From assembly GCF_000524475.1 (NCBI RefSeq), contig NZ_BAVQ01000080.1:62001-126000 (forward strand): DNA of 64,000 nt. Direction: 5' to 3'. Within the stretch, counting starts at the first letter, position 1. The number at the start of each line of letters is the position of its first letter. The notes beneath the pieces were generated by a model that made no database searches, was not told where the DNA came from, and was given only the letters and a program-made list of their open reading frames with translations. The stretch is from Tomitella biformata AHU 1821. Its GTDB lineage: Bacteria > Actinomycetota > Actinomycetes > Mycobacteriales > Mycobacteriaceae. This document shows, piece after piece, positions 17,301-28,304 of this stretch. A program made the translations under genes and the position numbers.

Positions 17301-18284
17301 TCACTGACTGCCTCCCGAACCGGCCCGCCTCGGCGCCGGCGTGCCGGCCAGCCCGCGGCGGTTGACGCTGACAAACCGGGCGACATCCGCGATCCAATCG
17401 CGGTCCGTGCGCAGTCCCATGACCAGGCCGCCGCACCGGCGGACGCTCTGCCGCACGGCCTCGCTGTGTAGGCGGGCGGCTGCGGTGAAGTCCGCCCGGA
17501 TGCGCTCGGTGAGCACGAACTCGCGGCTCTGCCCGCTCTCCGGGTCCCGCAGCATTACCCGCCCGATCCCCGGCAGCTCTTGATCGCGCGGATCGAGGAC
17601 CTCGATGCCGAGCACGTCGTGGTTGGCCGCGACGCCGCGGAGTGCGCGGTCCCAATCAATCGGCCCCAGGAAGTCGCTGATCACCACGACGAGGCCGCGT
17701 CGGGCCCGGCGTCGGCGCAAGGTCTCGATGGCGCCGGCTAGGTCCCCCCGAACCCCCTGTTCCGCGCGTGGGGTGGTCGCGATCTTGCGCAGGATCGTCC
17801 GCGCGTGCAGGTCCCCGGCCCGGGCCGGGAGCCTGGTGATGGTGGAGCCGGTGGAGATGACGGCACCCACCCGGTTTCCGCCTCGCATGCTCAGGTACGT
17901 GATGGCCGCGGCCGCGGCGACGGCCAGATCGCGCTTCTCACACGCCGCGGTGCCGAAGTCGAGGCTCGCCGACAGGTCCACCACCAGCCAGGTCTCGAGC
18001 TCGCGATCGGCCACCGGCATGCGCACATGGGGATGGGTGGTGCGGGCGGTGACGGACCAGTCCATCAGGCGCACGTCGTCGCCCGGCTGATACTCGCGGG
18101 CATCGCCCGGCTCGGTGCCCGGACCGGGGATAAGCCCCTGGTAGTCACCGTGCAGGAGGCCGTCGAGGCGGCGCCGGACCGTCAGCTCCAGGGTGTGCAG
18201 CGCGGCGGCCAGCTTCGGATCGCGAAGCTCGCCGCCACTAAAGGACGGCGGCGTATGCGCTGGCGCTGGGGTTGGGGTCGTCAC
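17301..18284 (-). CDS. DUF58 domain protein of the MoxR-VWA module
   Basis: 327 residues. GTG at 18284 overlaps the moxR TGA (GTGA), so both are co-translated. The DUF58 signature appears as [20 protein letters not shown] and [19 protein letters not shown], followed by a VWA-like half with DLSASLDFG. It probably bridges the MoxR ATPase and the membrane VWA protein. No membrane helix is seen in this protein. It corresponds in order to Rv1480. Residue-level function is not established for the family. Confidence 0.9.
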   Translation of the reverse strand: MTTPTPAPAHTPPSFSGGELRDPKLAAALHTLELTVRRRLDGLLHGDYQGLIPGPGTEPGDAREYQPGDDVRLMDWSVTARTTHPHVRMPVADRELETWLVVDLSASLDFGTAACEKRDLAVAAAAAITYLSMRGGNRVGAVISTGSTITRLPARAGDLHARTILRKIATTPRAEQGVRGDLAGAIETLRRRRARRGLVVVISDFLGPIDWDRALRGVAANHDVLGIEVLDPRDQELPGIGRVMLRDPESGQSREFVLTERIRADFTAAARLHSEAVRQSVRRCGGLVMGLRTDRDWIADVARFVSVNRRGLAGTPAPRRAGSGGSQ

Positions 18285-19336
18285 CGTGCGTGCGTGGCCG
18301 CGGGCGCAGGGATGCCGGCCGCGGCCGGCATCGCGCTGACCTGGGGCAGGGGCACCGCAGCCATCACCCGGCGGATGATCTCCTCGGGCGAGACCTCATC
18401 GGCGAGCGCGTCGTAGGTCAGCACCAGCCGGTGCCGGAGCACATCGGGCACCACCTCGACGACATCCTGGGGCACCACATAGTCGCGTCCACGGACGAGC
18501 GCGAGCGCGCGAGCGGCAGCGATGATGCCGAGCGTGGCGCGGGGGGACGCGCCGTAGGCGATCCAGCTCTCCACCTCGACCAGGTCGTAGACCTTCGGGG
18601 TCCGCGTCGCACCGATCAGGCGCACCACGTAATCCACCAGGGAGTGGTGCACGAAGACGTTGCTCGCGACTCCTTGGAGGCGGATGATGTCCTCCGGCGT
18701 GAACACCGCGTTGGGCGTCGGCACCGACTGGCCCATGCGGTAGACGATCTCCCGCTCCTCGTCGATCGTGGGGTAGTCGACCTCCACCTTGAACAGGAAG
18801 CGGTCCCGCTGAGCCTCGGGCAACTGGTAGACGCCCTCGCTCTCGATGGGGTTCTGTGTTGCCATCACGAGGAAGGGGCTGGGCATGGGGAAGGTGGTGC
18901 CACCGATGGTGACTTGGCGCTCGGCCATGACTTCGAGGAGCGCTGCCTGCACCTTCGCGGGCGCGCGGTTGATCTCATCGGCCAGCACGAAGTTCGCGAC
19001 CACCGGGCCAAGCTCGGTGTCAAAGCTCTCCCGGCCCTGCCGGTAGATGCGCGTGCCGATGAGGTCGGCGGGGACCAGGTCCGGGGTGAACTGGATGCGG
19101 GAGAAGCTGCCACCCATCACCTTGGCGAAGGTCTCCACCGCCAGGGTCTTCGCGATGCCCGGGACGCCCTCCAAGAGCACGTGGCCCTTGGCCAGCACGC
19201 CGACCAGCATGCGTTCCACCAGATGGTCTTGGCCGACGATGACCCGCTTGATCTCGTATACGGCCTTCTCCAGCAGCAGCGCGTCGTTCCGCGTCGCCCC
19301 CGCAGTCGCCCCTGAATCGATCTGGTCCGTCATCAT
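18281..19336 (-). CDS. moxR: MoxR-type AAA+ ATPase
   Basis: 351 residues from ATG at 19336; a TTG at 19357 would add seven residues, but the ATG fits homologues better. It has Walker A in LEGVPGIAKT, Walker B in FVLADEINRAPAK, sensor 1 in MATQNPIE and an arginine finger region in LPEAQRDRF, all typical of the MoxR group. It is expected to use ATP to remodel or insert metal into client proteins together with the DUF58 and VWA proteins encoded just downstream. The gene lies about 95 bases after ripA and overlaps the DUF58 start. It corresponds to Rv1479. Confidence 0.94.
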   Translation of the reverse strand: MMTDQIDSGATAGATRNDALLLEKAVYEIKRVIVGQDHLVERMLVGVLAKGHVLLEGVPGIAKTLAVETFAKVMGGSFSRIQFTPDLVPADLIGTRIYRQGRESFDTELGPVVANFVLADEINRAPAKVQAALLEVMAERQVTIGGTTFPMPSPFLVMATQNPIESEGVYQLPEAQRDRFLFKVEVDYPTIDEEREIVYRMGQSVPTPNAVFTPEDIIRLQGVASNVFVHHSLVDYVVRLIGATRTPKVYDLVEVESWIAYGASPRATLGIIAAARALALVRGRDYVVPQDVVEVVPDVLRHRLVLTYDALADEVSPEEIIRRVMAAVPLPQVSAMPAAAGIPAPAATHAR

Positions 19337-19431
19337 CGCCCCACCGTTCGGAATCAACGCTCACCGCTTTCGTCAGATCTGGTGCTGCCGCTGCCGCCAA
19401 CTATTCCAGCAACGGCCACCCGGCGCTAACG

Positions 19432-20880
19432 CTAGCCGATCATCCGAACGGCGTAGGGGGTCATGTCGTTATAGCGCACCGAGGTGACCCGCACGACGTT
19501 TCCGGAGAACGGCGCCTCGATCATCTGGCCGTCTCCGAGGTAGAGCGCCACGTGATGCACGCCGCCATTACCCCAGAACAGCATGTCGCCGCGCTTGGCC
19601 TGGCTCGAGGGCACCTGCTTGCCTGCGGTGTACTGGTAGCCGGAGTACTTCGGGATGGAGATCCCGGCGCCGGCGAACGCGTACTGCATCAATCCGGAGC
19701 AGTCGAAGCCAACGCTCTTATAGTCGCCGTAGGAGTCGGCGACGCCGCCGTCGCGCACACCCATCGTGGGCCCGTTGGGGTTGCCACCGCCCCACGAGTA
19801 GCGCACGCCCAGCTGGGACATCGCACGGTCGATCACGATCTCGATCTTCTCGTTGCCGCTGGCGCTGGTAATCGGACCGGTGACGTTGCCGGTGACATTG
19901 CCGCTCTGCTGCTGGCTCTGCACCTTGTTGGCCGCGTCCTGCGAGGCCTTGTTCTCGGCCGCCCTTCGGGCCGCCGCCGCTGCCGCCTCCTTGGCCGCAG
20001 CCTCCGCAGCCCTGGCAGCCGCCTCTTCGGCAAGCCGTTGGCGATCCCAATTGTCGAATACCTCGCGCTGAGACTGCAGGCCGTCGACGTTGTTCCGCGC
20101 GGCCTCCAGCTGCGCCTCGGCACCGGCCTTCTCGGCCTCGATCTGCGCCTTGGCTGCGGCCTGTTGGTCCTGCTCCGAGACCGCGGCGGAGATCGCCTGC
20201 TGGGACTCCGCCTCCGCGGCGGACGCGTTGGCCTCGGCGGTGTCCGCCTCCTGCTTGGCCGCGCGGGCCGCCGAGTCCTTATTGGCCTGCTCGGTGCGAG
20301 CGAGCTGGAGCTTGTCCATGGACGCGGAGTGCGCATCGGCGACGATCTTCATCAGCCGGGCGCGGGTCAACGCGTCATCGGGACCGCCGGTGCTGACAAA
20401 CGCTGAAAGGGTGCCCACGCGGCTGCCCTGCTGATAGCTGGCAGAGACGAACTTATTGAACTGGCTCTGGGCGGTGTTGATGACCTCACCCGCATCGGCC
20501 AGCTGCTGCTTGGCGGTGCCGACGGCCTGGGCCGCCCGCTCTGCCGCGCCACGGGCCACCTGCAGGTCCACGAGTGCCTTATTGGCCTCCTCGCGCTTGA
20601 ACGCCACCTGCATCAGCAGGTCCTGCAAACGCTGGTCCGCACTCGAGACCTGGTTGATCAGCGCGCTGACCTCGCCAATCTGGCTGCCTACGACATCGGT
20701 GGCCCGCTGGATATCGGAGTCGGTCGGGTTCGGCGGCGGTGGCGGCACTGCGGCAACAACTCCGGGCGTCCCGATGATCATGGCCGCGGCCATGATCCCG
20801 CCAAGGAAAATGCTGCTGGAGCGACGTCCTGCGAAATTCGGCGCATTGCGGCGTGAACCGCGACGGTCAGTACGTCCCAC
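19432..20880 (-). CDS. ripA: NlpC/P60 peptidoglycan endopeptidase, RipA type
   Basis: 482 residues from GTG at 20880 with AGGGAG upstream. A signal peptide ending near VAAV is followed by a proline run, a long coiled-coil region at about 55-310 very rich in Ala, Glu and Gln, and a low-complexity linker. The C-terminal NlpC/P60 domain has Cys394 in GFDCSGLM, His443 in GVHHVALY and Glu455 in MIEAP, close to the C383/H432/E444 triad of M. tuberculosis RipA. It cuts the D-Glu-mDAP bond during septum splitting. The coiled coil is the regulatory inhibitory part in RipA. No separate ripB follows, unlike in M. tuberculosis. The 379-base leader upstream may carry control elements. Confidence 0.94.
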   Translation of the reverse strand: MGRTDRRGSRRNAPNFAGRRSSSIFLGGIMAAAMIIGTPGVVAAVPPPPPNPTDSDIQRATDVVGSQIGEVSALINQVSSADQRLQDLLMQVAFKREEANKALVDLQVARGAAERAAQAVGTAKQQLADAGEVINTAQSQFNKFVSASYQQGSRVGTLSAFVSTGGPDDALTRARLMKIVADAHSASMDKLQLARTEQANKDSAARAAKQEADTAEANASAAEAESQQAISAAVSEQDQQAAAKAQIEAEKAGAEAQLEAARNNVDGLQSQREVFDNWDRQRLAEEAAARAAEAAAKEAAAAAARRAAENKASQDAANKVQSQQQSGNVTGNVTGPITSASGNEKIEIVIDRAMSQLGVRYSWGGGNPNGPTMGVRDGGVADSYGDYKSVGFDCSGLMQYAFAGAGISIPKYSGYQYTAGKQVPSSQAKRGDMLFWGNGGVHHVALYLGDGQMIEAPFSGNVVRVTSVRYNDMTPYAVRMIG

Positions 20881-21259
20881 GAAGATCTCCCTAGGTATCG
20901 CTTCGGCCGGCGCTGGACCAAGCCGCCCGCGGTCAAAGCGTCAGTGCGCGGAACGCTTCCCTTCGCTCCGCACAGCAGAGATGTCACCACGTGCGACCGT
21001 CCGCCGGGCCGACCACACGTGGCGAAAGCCCGCGCGTCGAACCTCGGAATCGAGTCACTCCTGCAACATTCGTGCCAGTAGCACCGTACGACAAATCCTG
21101 CACCACTGTGAACTTCCGTCACAAAACACAACGATGTAATCCACCAAACAGCAGGTCAGAACGTTTTGGCAATGCCTCGGTTAATGTGACGTAAGTCTCA
21201 ATCACGGCCAAATCGGCCCAGATTCGACGAATCCGTCCTGAAATCAGCCGTCGAATGAG
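20881..21259. other. Long leader / intergenic region upstream of ripA
   Basis: 379 bases without a supported gene separate ripA from the Rv1476-like gene. Several short inverted repeats are seen, among them GCGGAACGC...GCGTTCCGC-like pairing near 20957-20980 and CACGTG motifs near 20999 and 21027. I looked for the ydaO-type cyclic-di-AMP riboswitch found before some actinobacterial wall hydrolases and could not recognise its conserved parts. A CRP-like palindrome lies at 21107-21123. Confidence 0.4.
21107..21123. promoter_or_regulatory. CRP/GlxR-like palindrome upstream of ripA
   Basis: TGTGAACTTCCGTCACA is a TGTGA/TCACA pair with a 7-base spacer, whereas classical CRP and GlxR sites have 6. 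It is 227 bases upstream of the ripA start. The extra base makes real binding doubtful. Confidence 0.3.
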
Positions 21260-21817
21260 CTAGGAGTCCGGCCCTGCCTGGCTCCCCACGTCCACGCCGA
21301 TGCCGCCCGCGCCAGCGCTGCGTGCAGCACCTGCCTGACGACGGCTCGCACGCACATTGAGTGCGGTGCCCAGCACCACGAGGACGAGCACCGCCAACGT
21401 GATGATGGACGCGATCGCGGTCCATGGCAGCGACGGTTCGGCGATCTGGTCCACAAAGGCCTGCACATCCGCAGAGCTGTCACCTGTCCGGGGCGCCGTC
21501 TCCGCCTCCTCCAAAACGAACCGGCTGATGCTGTCGCTGTTGGTCCCGATCATGTGCGGGCTCATCGCGACGACGGTGCCGCCCTCGGCATTGCCCACCG
21601 AGGTCGCAAGATCGCGGAGTTGCTCCGGCAGGAACGGGTCCTGCTCGATGACGACCACCCGCAGCGGCACGCCTTGTTCAGCGGCATTGGCCACCACGAC
21701 CCGCAGCCCGTCCACCTGCGCCGCAGGGGCCGCCACGCCGTCGTCGGCGAGGTCTGCGAGGACTGCGTCCACATCAACGCCGGCGACGATATCCGTGGCG
21801 AACGGGACGAAGTTCAT
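21260..21817 (-). CDS. Single-pass membrane protein, Rv1476/DUF6676 type
   Basis: 185 residues. An N-terminal soluble domain (about 1-130) is followed by one hydrophobic helix at about 132-155 (PWTAIASIITLAVLVLVVLG) and a short basic, Ala/Gly-rich tail. No cleavable signal is apparent, so the N-terminal domain is probably outside only if the helix is oriented that way. Size and position, before ripA and next to acn, match Rv1476 of M. tuberculosis, whose function is unknown. It may belong with the RipA/MoxR envelope genes. Confidence 0.8.
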   Translation of the reverse strand: MNFVPFATDIVAGVDVDAVLADLADDGVAAPAAQVDGLRVVVANAAEQGVPLRVVVIEQDPFLPEQLRDLATSVGNAEGGTVVAMSPHMIGTNSDSISRFVLEEAETAPRTGDSSADVQAFVDQIAEPSLPWTAIASIITLAVLVLVVLGTALNVRASRRQAGAARSAGAGGIGVDVGSQAGPDS

Positions 21818-21979
21818 GGTGACGGCGACCTTCCATAGATTGTGGCGCGCGACCGGTAGGGCGCCCCGGTCGTCATCCTAGGCACGTCCTGACCGTTCAT
21901 TCCCAGCTGTCGGGGGCGTGTCCGCTTTCGGGTTGGACGGCGGCCGGCCCATGCCCCCGCAATACCCCTCGCGACCTCC

Positions 21980-21995
21980 TAGTACGTGCGTACTG
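21980..21995. promoter_or_regulatory. AcnR-type operator upstream of acn
   Basis: TAGTACGTGCGTACTG contains a perfect AGTACG/CGTACT palindrome and agrees with the AcnR consensus CAGnACnnnCGTACTG of Corynebacterium glutamicum at every defined position but the first. It is 114 bases before the acn start codon. A related site precedes the TetR gene at 26540-26555. The consensus is quoted from memory. Confidence 0.7.
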
Positions 21996-22108
21996 TTAGG
22001 CTTTCAGCGAGCCGAGGCGCCGTCTGTCCAGTTAGACGCGCCCCGCGACTCGCGGAGCCGTCGGCGCAGTCCCGTCGATGGTGAGCCTCAATGACGAGTG
22101 GAGCTGAC

Positions 22109-24811
<2,703 letters not shown>

Positions 24812-24829
24812 CCAGCTAGACCAAGAAAA

Positions 24830-24877
24830 GGACTGCCGGTGTGCGGGAGGAAAAATCCTCCCGCACACCGGCAGTCC
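24830..24877. terminator. Very strong hairpin terminator between acnA and a convergent gene
   Basis: The left arm at 24830-24851 pairs perfectly over 22 bp with the right arm at 24856-24877 (core GCCGGTGTGCGGGAGG / CCTCCCGCACACCGGC) around a 4-base A loop. It is followed by CTATTTTC on the plus strand and preceded by GAAAAG, so it can terminate acnA and the convergent membrane-protein operon that ends at 24898. Confidence 0.9.
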
Positions 24878-24897
24878 CTATTTTCAGCGTTCAGGCT

Positions 24898-25482
24898 TCA
24901 GCCTCGACGTAGATGGCTCCAGATCGCGATCGCGGCGGCGATCGCCAGCATCGACACCGTCGCATACAGACCCGCGCCGAAGGACCAGCCCAGGGGCATC
25001 GCCTCGGTGGAGTCGACACTCATGCCATCCATGACGCCACTGAGGCTGTTCATCGGTCGGATCGCCAAGAACACCACAAGCAGCAGCGCGACAACGCTGG
25101 ACAGGCCCGAGAGCGCCACCAGAGACTTGGACGAATAGCCGGCCAGGAGAGCGCCGCCCGCGAACAGCGCGAGGATCAGCGCGAGTGGGATCGCCGCGGA
25201 GATCAACAACGAGGACGACAGGAAGTCGTAATATCCGAAGTCGATGGCTGCCGTGCCATTTCCGATGAGCTCCAGTTCGCTACTGCTGAAGTCGTCGCCG
25301 AAGTTCTCGATCAGCGCGTCGCTCTCCAGCGTGAAGGTGACCAACGGTAGCAGCGTGCAGCCCAGTCCGATAATGGCGGCACCCGCGAGCATCGAGCCCA
25401 GCAGCGTGTCATTGACCGATCCAGCAGATGGCCTGGCCGCCGCGGGCGGGTAGCCGGGCACATACCTCAGCTGGCCACTCAC
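24898..25482 (-). CDS. Four-helix membrane protein of unknown function
   Basis: 194 residues from GTG at 25482, which overlaps the TGA of the upstream gene (GTGA). Hydrophobic helices lie near residues 28-50, 88-110, 118-138 and 168-188. An acidic loop of about 35 residues (ESDALIENFGDDFSSSELEL) sits between helices one and two and a second loop lies between three and four. It shares its topology with the protein encoded just upstream, so the two are probably related partners in the membrane. No catalytic motif is recognised. Confidence 0.75.
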   Translation of the reverse strand: MSGQLRYVPGYPPAAARPSAGSVNDTLLGSMLAGAAIIGLGCTLLPLVTFTLESDALIENFGDDFSSSELELIGNGTAAIDFGYYDFLSSSLLISAAIPLALILALFAGGALLAGYSSKSLVALSGLSSVVALLLVVFLAIRPMNSLSGVMDGMSVDSTEAMPLGWSFGAGLYATVSMLAIAAAIAIWSHLRRG

Positions 25483-26369
25483 CAGTTCTGCCCTGCCTGA
25501 GGCTGCCACCCGGGTGGAGGGCTCCCCTGCGGCGGCGCCATCGGGGCCGGGCCGGGCTGGGGCACCCCATACCCGCCCGGTGGCTGGCTGCCGACGGGCG
25601 GCATCGACTGGCGCGCGGCGCCCGGGTTGCGATTGCCCCGCTCGGCCAGAATATAGATGTAGAGGGCGGCGGCAGCGCCCAGGATTCCGAAGACGAGAGC
25701 GAGGATCAGGCCGACACCCGGTGAAATCGGCACCACCGTATCGATCAGCCTGTTGAGATCGGAGGTTCCAGCCTCATCCTTCAACTCGCGGGCAAGCTCC
25801 CCGGTCACGTTGATGCCCGGCATTGGCCCGGCGAACATCAGAACGATGGCGACCACAGTCGCGGCGAGTGTGAAGAATGCGGGCAGGACCGGCTTCTGGT
25901 TCTGCCCGCGAAAGAGCATCGGCAGCGCCGTCAATCCGGCGATCAGCATGAACATGGGGATGGCCACCGCGATGATCGGCGCCTGGAACGGCACACTGTC
26001 ATAGAACCCCAGGCCGATCGACAGGGTCCCGCTGGGCGCGTCGCTGCCGGAGAAATCCCAACTGGTCGGCGTGACCTTGGCCGAGTACAGGCTGAACAGG
26101 GATGCGATCAACGTCCCCAGTCCGGCAAGCACAATGACCAGGGCGGCGATGCGTGGTGGTGGCCAGGAGCTGGGTATCGAGGGGTAGCTCTGTTGCTGGA
26201 ACTGCTGTTGGAACTGCTGCGGCAGCGGCTGCCCCATCGGCGGGCCATACTGCATTTGCGGACCGCCGTGGACCGGCTGGTGCGGGATAGGTCCGGGACC
26301 CTGCTGGTACTGCGGGGCTCCGGTGGGCTGATTGGGGCCCCCGGGTAATCCCACCGTCTCATCGTTCAT
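25479..26369 (-). CDS. Proline/glutamine-rich membrane protein of unknown function
   Basis: 296 residues from ATG at 26369 (MNDETVGLPG). The first 75 residues are Pro/Gln/Gly-rich and probably disordered (QFQQQFQQQ). Four hydrophobic helices follow at about 80-100, 135-160, 170-190 and 230-255, with a Ser/Gly-rich loop of about 35 residues between the first two. The C-terminal 50 residues are again Pro/Gly-rich. The layout of disordered tails around four helices resembles many actinobacterial envelope or division-associated proteins, but none is identified here. It is co-translated with the following membrane protein. Confidence 0.75.
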   Translation of the reverse strand: MNDETVGLPGGPNQPTGAPQYQQGPGPIPHQPVHGGPQMQYGPPMGQPLPQQFQQQFQQQSYPSIPSSWPPPRIAALVIVLAGLGTLIASLFSLYSAKVTPTSWDFSGSDAPSGTLSIGLGFYDSVPFQAPIIAVAIPMFMLIAGLTALPMLFRGQNQKPVLPAFFTLAATVVAIVLMFAGPMPGINVTGELARELKDEAGTSDLNRLIDTVVPISPGVGLILALVFGILGAAAALYIYILAERGNRNPGAARQSMPPVGSQPPGGYGVPQPGPAPMAPPQGSPPPGWQPQAGQNW

Positions 26370-26539
26370 TGATCGCTTCCATCCCCATCTGTAAAATGCC
26401 GTCGGCGACGACAGCCCGCCCGGCATCGTCAGGTTGATAGATACGGGCCCCCGAGAACACTGGGCCGTGCCCCACGAGGACGGCCCAGATGGAGTCCGAA
26501 GCTAGCATGCGGGAACTGGCTGGTCCACCCACGCCATCC

Positions 26540-26555
26540 CGTAACGTACGTACGG
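26540..26555. promoter_or_regulatory. Second AcnR-like operator, upstream of the TetR gene
   Basis: CGTAACGTACGTACGG agrees with the consensus CAGnACnnnCGTACTG at most defined positions and contains the palindrome ACGTACGT. It lies 23 bases before the regulator start codon and suggests autoregulation. Confidence 0.55.
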
Positions 26556-26577
26556 CTTGGAAGACTATGATCAAGTG

Positions 26578-27144
26578 GTGCCCCGGGTAAGCGAGAAACA
26601 CCGCAATGTGCGACGGACCCAGATCCTGGATGGCGCGCGCCTGTGCTTCGGCGAGTATGGGTACGAGGGCGCGACCGTCCGACGCCTCGAGGAGGCCACC
26701 CAGCTCTCCCGCGGCGCGATCTTCCACCACTTCCGCGACAAAGAGGCGCTATTCCTCGAACTCGCGCAGGATGACGCCCACAAGATGGCCGACACCGTCG
26801 CCGAGCAGGGCCTAGTGCAGGTGATGCGCGATGTCCTCACCCACCCCGAGCGCTTCGACTGGCTAGGCACTCGGCTGGAGATGGCACGGCGGCTACGCAC
26901 TGACCCGGACTTCCGGGAGCGGTGGTTCGAACGCTCCCAGGACCTGACAACCGCCACGAACGAGCGGTTGCGGCAGCAGAAGGCCGCTGGTCGCCTGCGC
27001 GACGACGTCCCCCACGAGGTGCTCCAGGACTACCTGGAGCTGGTGCTCGACGGGCTGATCAGCAGGCTAGCCGCCGGATACGGGACCGAAAACCTGTCCG
27101 CGGTGCTCGACATGGTCGAGAAGTCCGTCCGCAAGCGCGACTAG
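26578..27144 (+). CDS. acnR: TetR-family repressor of aconitase, AcnR/Rv1474c type
   Basis: 188 residues from GTG at 26578 (PRVSEKHRNVRRTQILDGA); a TTG at 26557 would add seven residues but overlaps the operator region. The N-terminal helix-turn-helix includes GYEGATVRRLEEATQLSRGAIFHHFRDKEALF, a TetR DNA-binding domain. The rest is the helical ligand domain and reads like M. tuberculosis Rv1474c along its whole length (for example FDWLGTRLEMARRLRTDPDF). In Corynebacterium AcnR represses acn and binds citrate-Mg2+. Here acn and acnR are separated by two opposite-strand membrane genes, but operators at both support the same circuit. Confidence 0.88.
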   Translation: MPRVSEKHRNVRRTQILDGARLCFGEYGYEGATVRRLEEATQLSRGAIFHHFRDKEALFLELAQDDAHKMADTVAEQGLVQVMRDVLTHPERFDWLGTRLEMARRLRTDPDFRERWFERSQDLTTATNERLRQQKAAGRLRDDVPHEVLQDYLELVLDGLISRLAAGYGTENLSAVLDMVEKSVRKRD

Positions 27145-27191
27145 GGTCTGATCGGCGGCAGCGTCCCAGGTCAGTTGAATAGACTGTCGCC

Positions 27192-28281
27192 ATGTCATCG
27201 AACAAAGTCAGCCGTCGCACTTTCCTCGTGGGCGCTGCGGTCACTGCCGCGACCGCCCTGGCGGCGACGAAGGCCACAGGGTCCGTGCCGTCCGGCCTGG
27301 GGGCGCCGGCCACCTCGGACCCGACAATCACCGCGCGCCAGCGGTTCTTCGGCGTGGAGAACGTTGACGCCAGCACCGGCGCGGTCGACCCGGGCAAGGC
27401 AATTCTCTCGTGGTTTGGAGTCTCCAACTTCGCGATGGCCATCGGCGGCAACATCGTGCTTCTCGACGCCTGGGTCCCCCGCGGCGGATTCTCGAACTAC
27501 GTGCCCACCAGCCCCCGCTGAACTGGCCACGCTGGCCCCGAGCCACATCCTCATCGGGCACGGCGACTTCGACCACGCGGCGGACGCCGCGGATATCGCC
27601 ACGCAATGCGGCGCAACCGTCGTCGGTACCACCGAGCACTGCCAGCAGATATCTCAGCAGGCGGGGCGGGAGCTTCGGACCCACTCGCTCGACGGCGATC
27701 GCATCGACTTCTCTCTGCCGGGGGGCGTCGTCGTGCGCGCCGTGCGGCACCTGCACTCGGCGCTGCGGCCCCCAACCGGCGCACAGCCCCCGCTCGTCCT
27801 CACGCCCGATTTCACGCCGAGCCTCGAACATCCGCCGACGCAGCAGGACATCGAGCACCTCGCGGCGCATCTGGGCGACGACCAGGGCGGATCGCTGCTG
27901 TATCAGTTCCAGCTCGGTGACTTCGTGCTCACCTGGCATGACACCTCTGGCCCTATCGCCAGCGACGCGCCGGACGCCCTCGAGCGACTGCGCGCGCTGC
28001 CCGCGTCGACCGTGCAGATTGGCTCCATCCAGGGCTTTGGCCAGTACACCAATGGCCTCAGCGATCCCCTCGACTACGTCGAGGCCCTGCGGCCCGGGAT
28101 CTTTGTGCCCGCCCACCACGACAATTGGCTCGCGCCGCTGTCCGCACCGGCGCTCGCATACGAGCCTCGATTGCGGCAGGCCCTCGCGGGGCTGCCGAAT
28201 CCGCCCGAGTTGCGGATGATCACCGACCCCGCGGACTATGTGCGACCCGCCGCGTTGACATTCGATATCGCGCGGAGGTAG
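27192..28281 (+). pseudogene. Tat-exported metallo-beta-lactamase-fold hydrolase, single frameshift
   Basis: The first 109 codons from ATG at 27192 encode a twin-arginine signal (SRRTFLVGA) and the N-terminal strand region, ending prematurely in TGA at 27519-27521. The rest of the protein continues in another frame, beginning AELATLAPSHILIGHG, with the metal motif GHGDFDHA and later GSLLYQFQLGDFVLTWHDTSGP and VPAHHDNWLAPL, to TAG at 28281. Removing one C from the run of five at about 27510-27514 joins the two frames without a gap (PTSPAELA). It is therefore either a recent pseudogene or a homopolymer sequencing error. The intact protein would be about 363 residues, exported folded and binding metal ions; its substrate is unknown. 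Confidence 0.8.
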
Positions 28282-28304
28282 CTAGCGAGGAGGTGGCCAA
28301 TCGG

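Noticed and set aside
20881-21259. ydaO-type c-di-AMP riboswitch before ripA
   Set aside because: Expected by analogy with other actinobacteria, but the conserved segments of that riboswitch could not be found on the correct strand.
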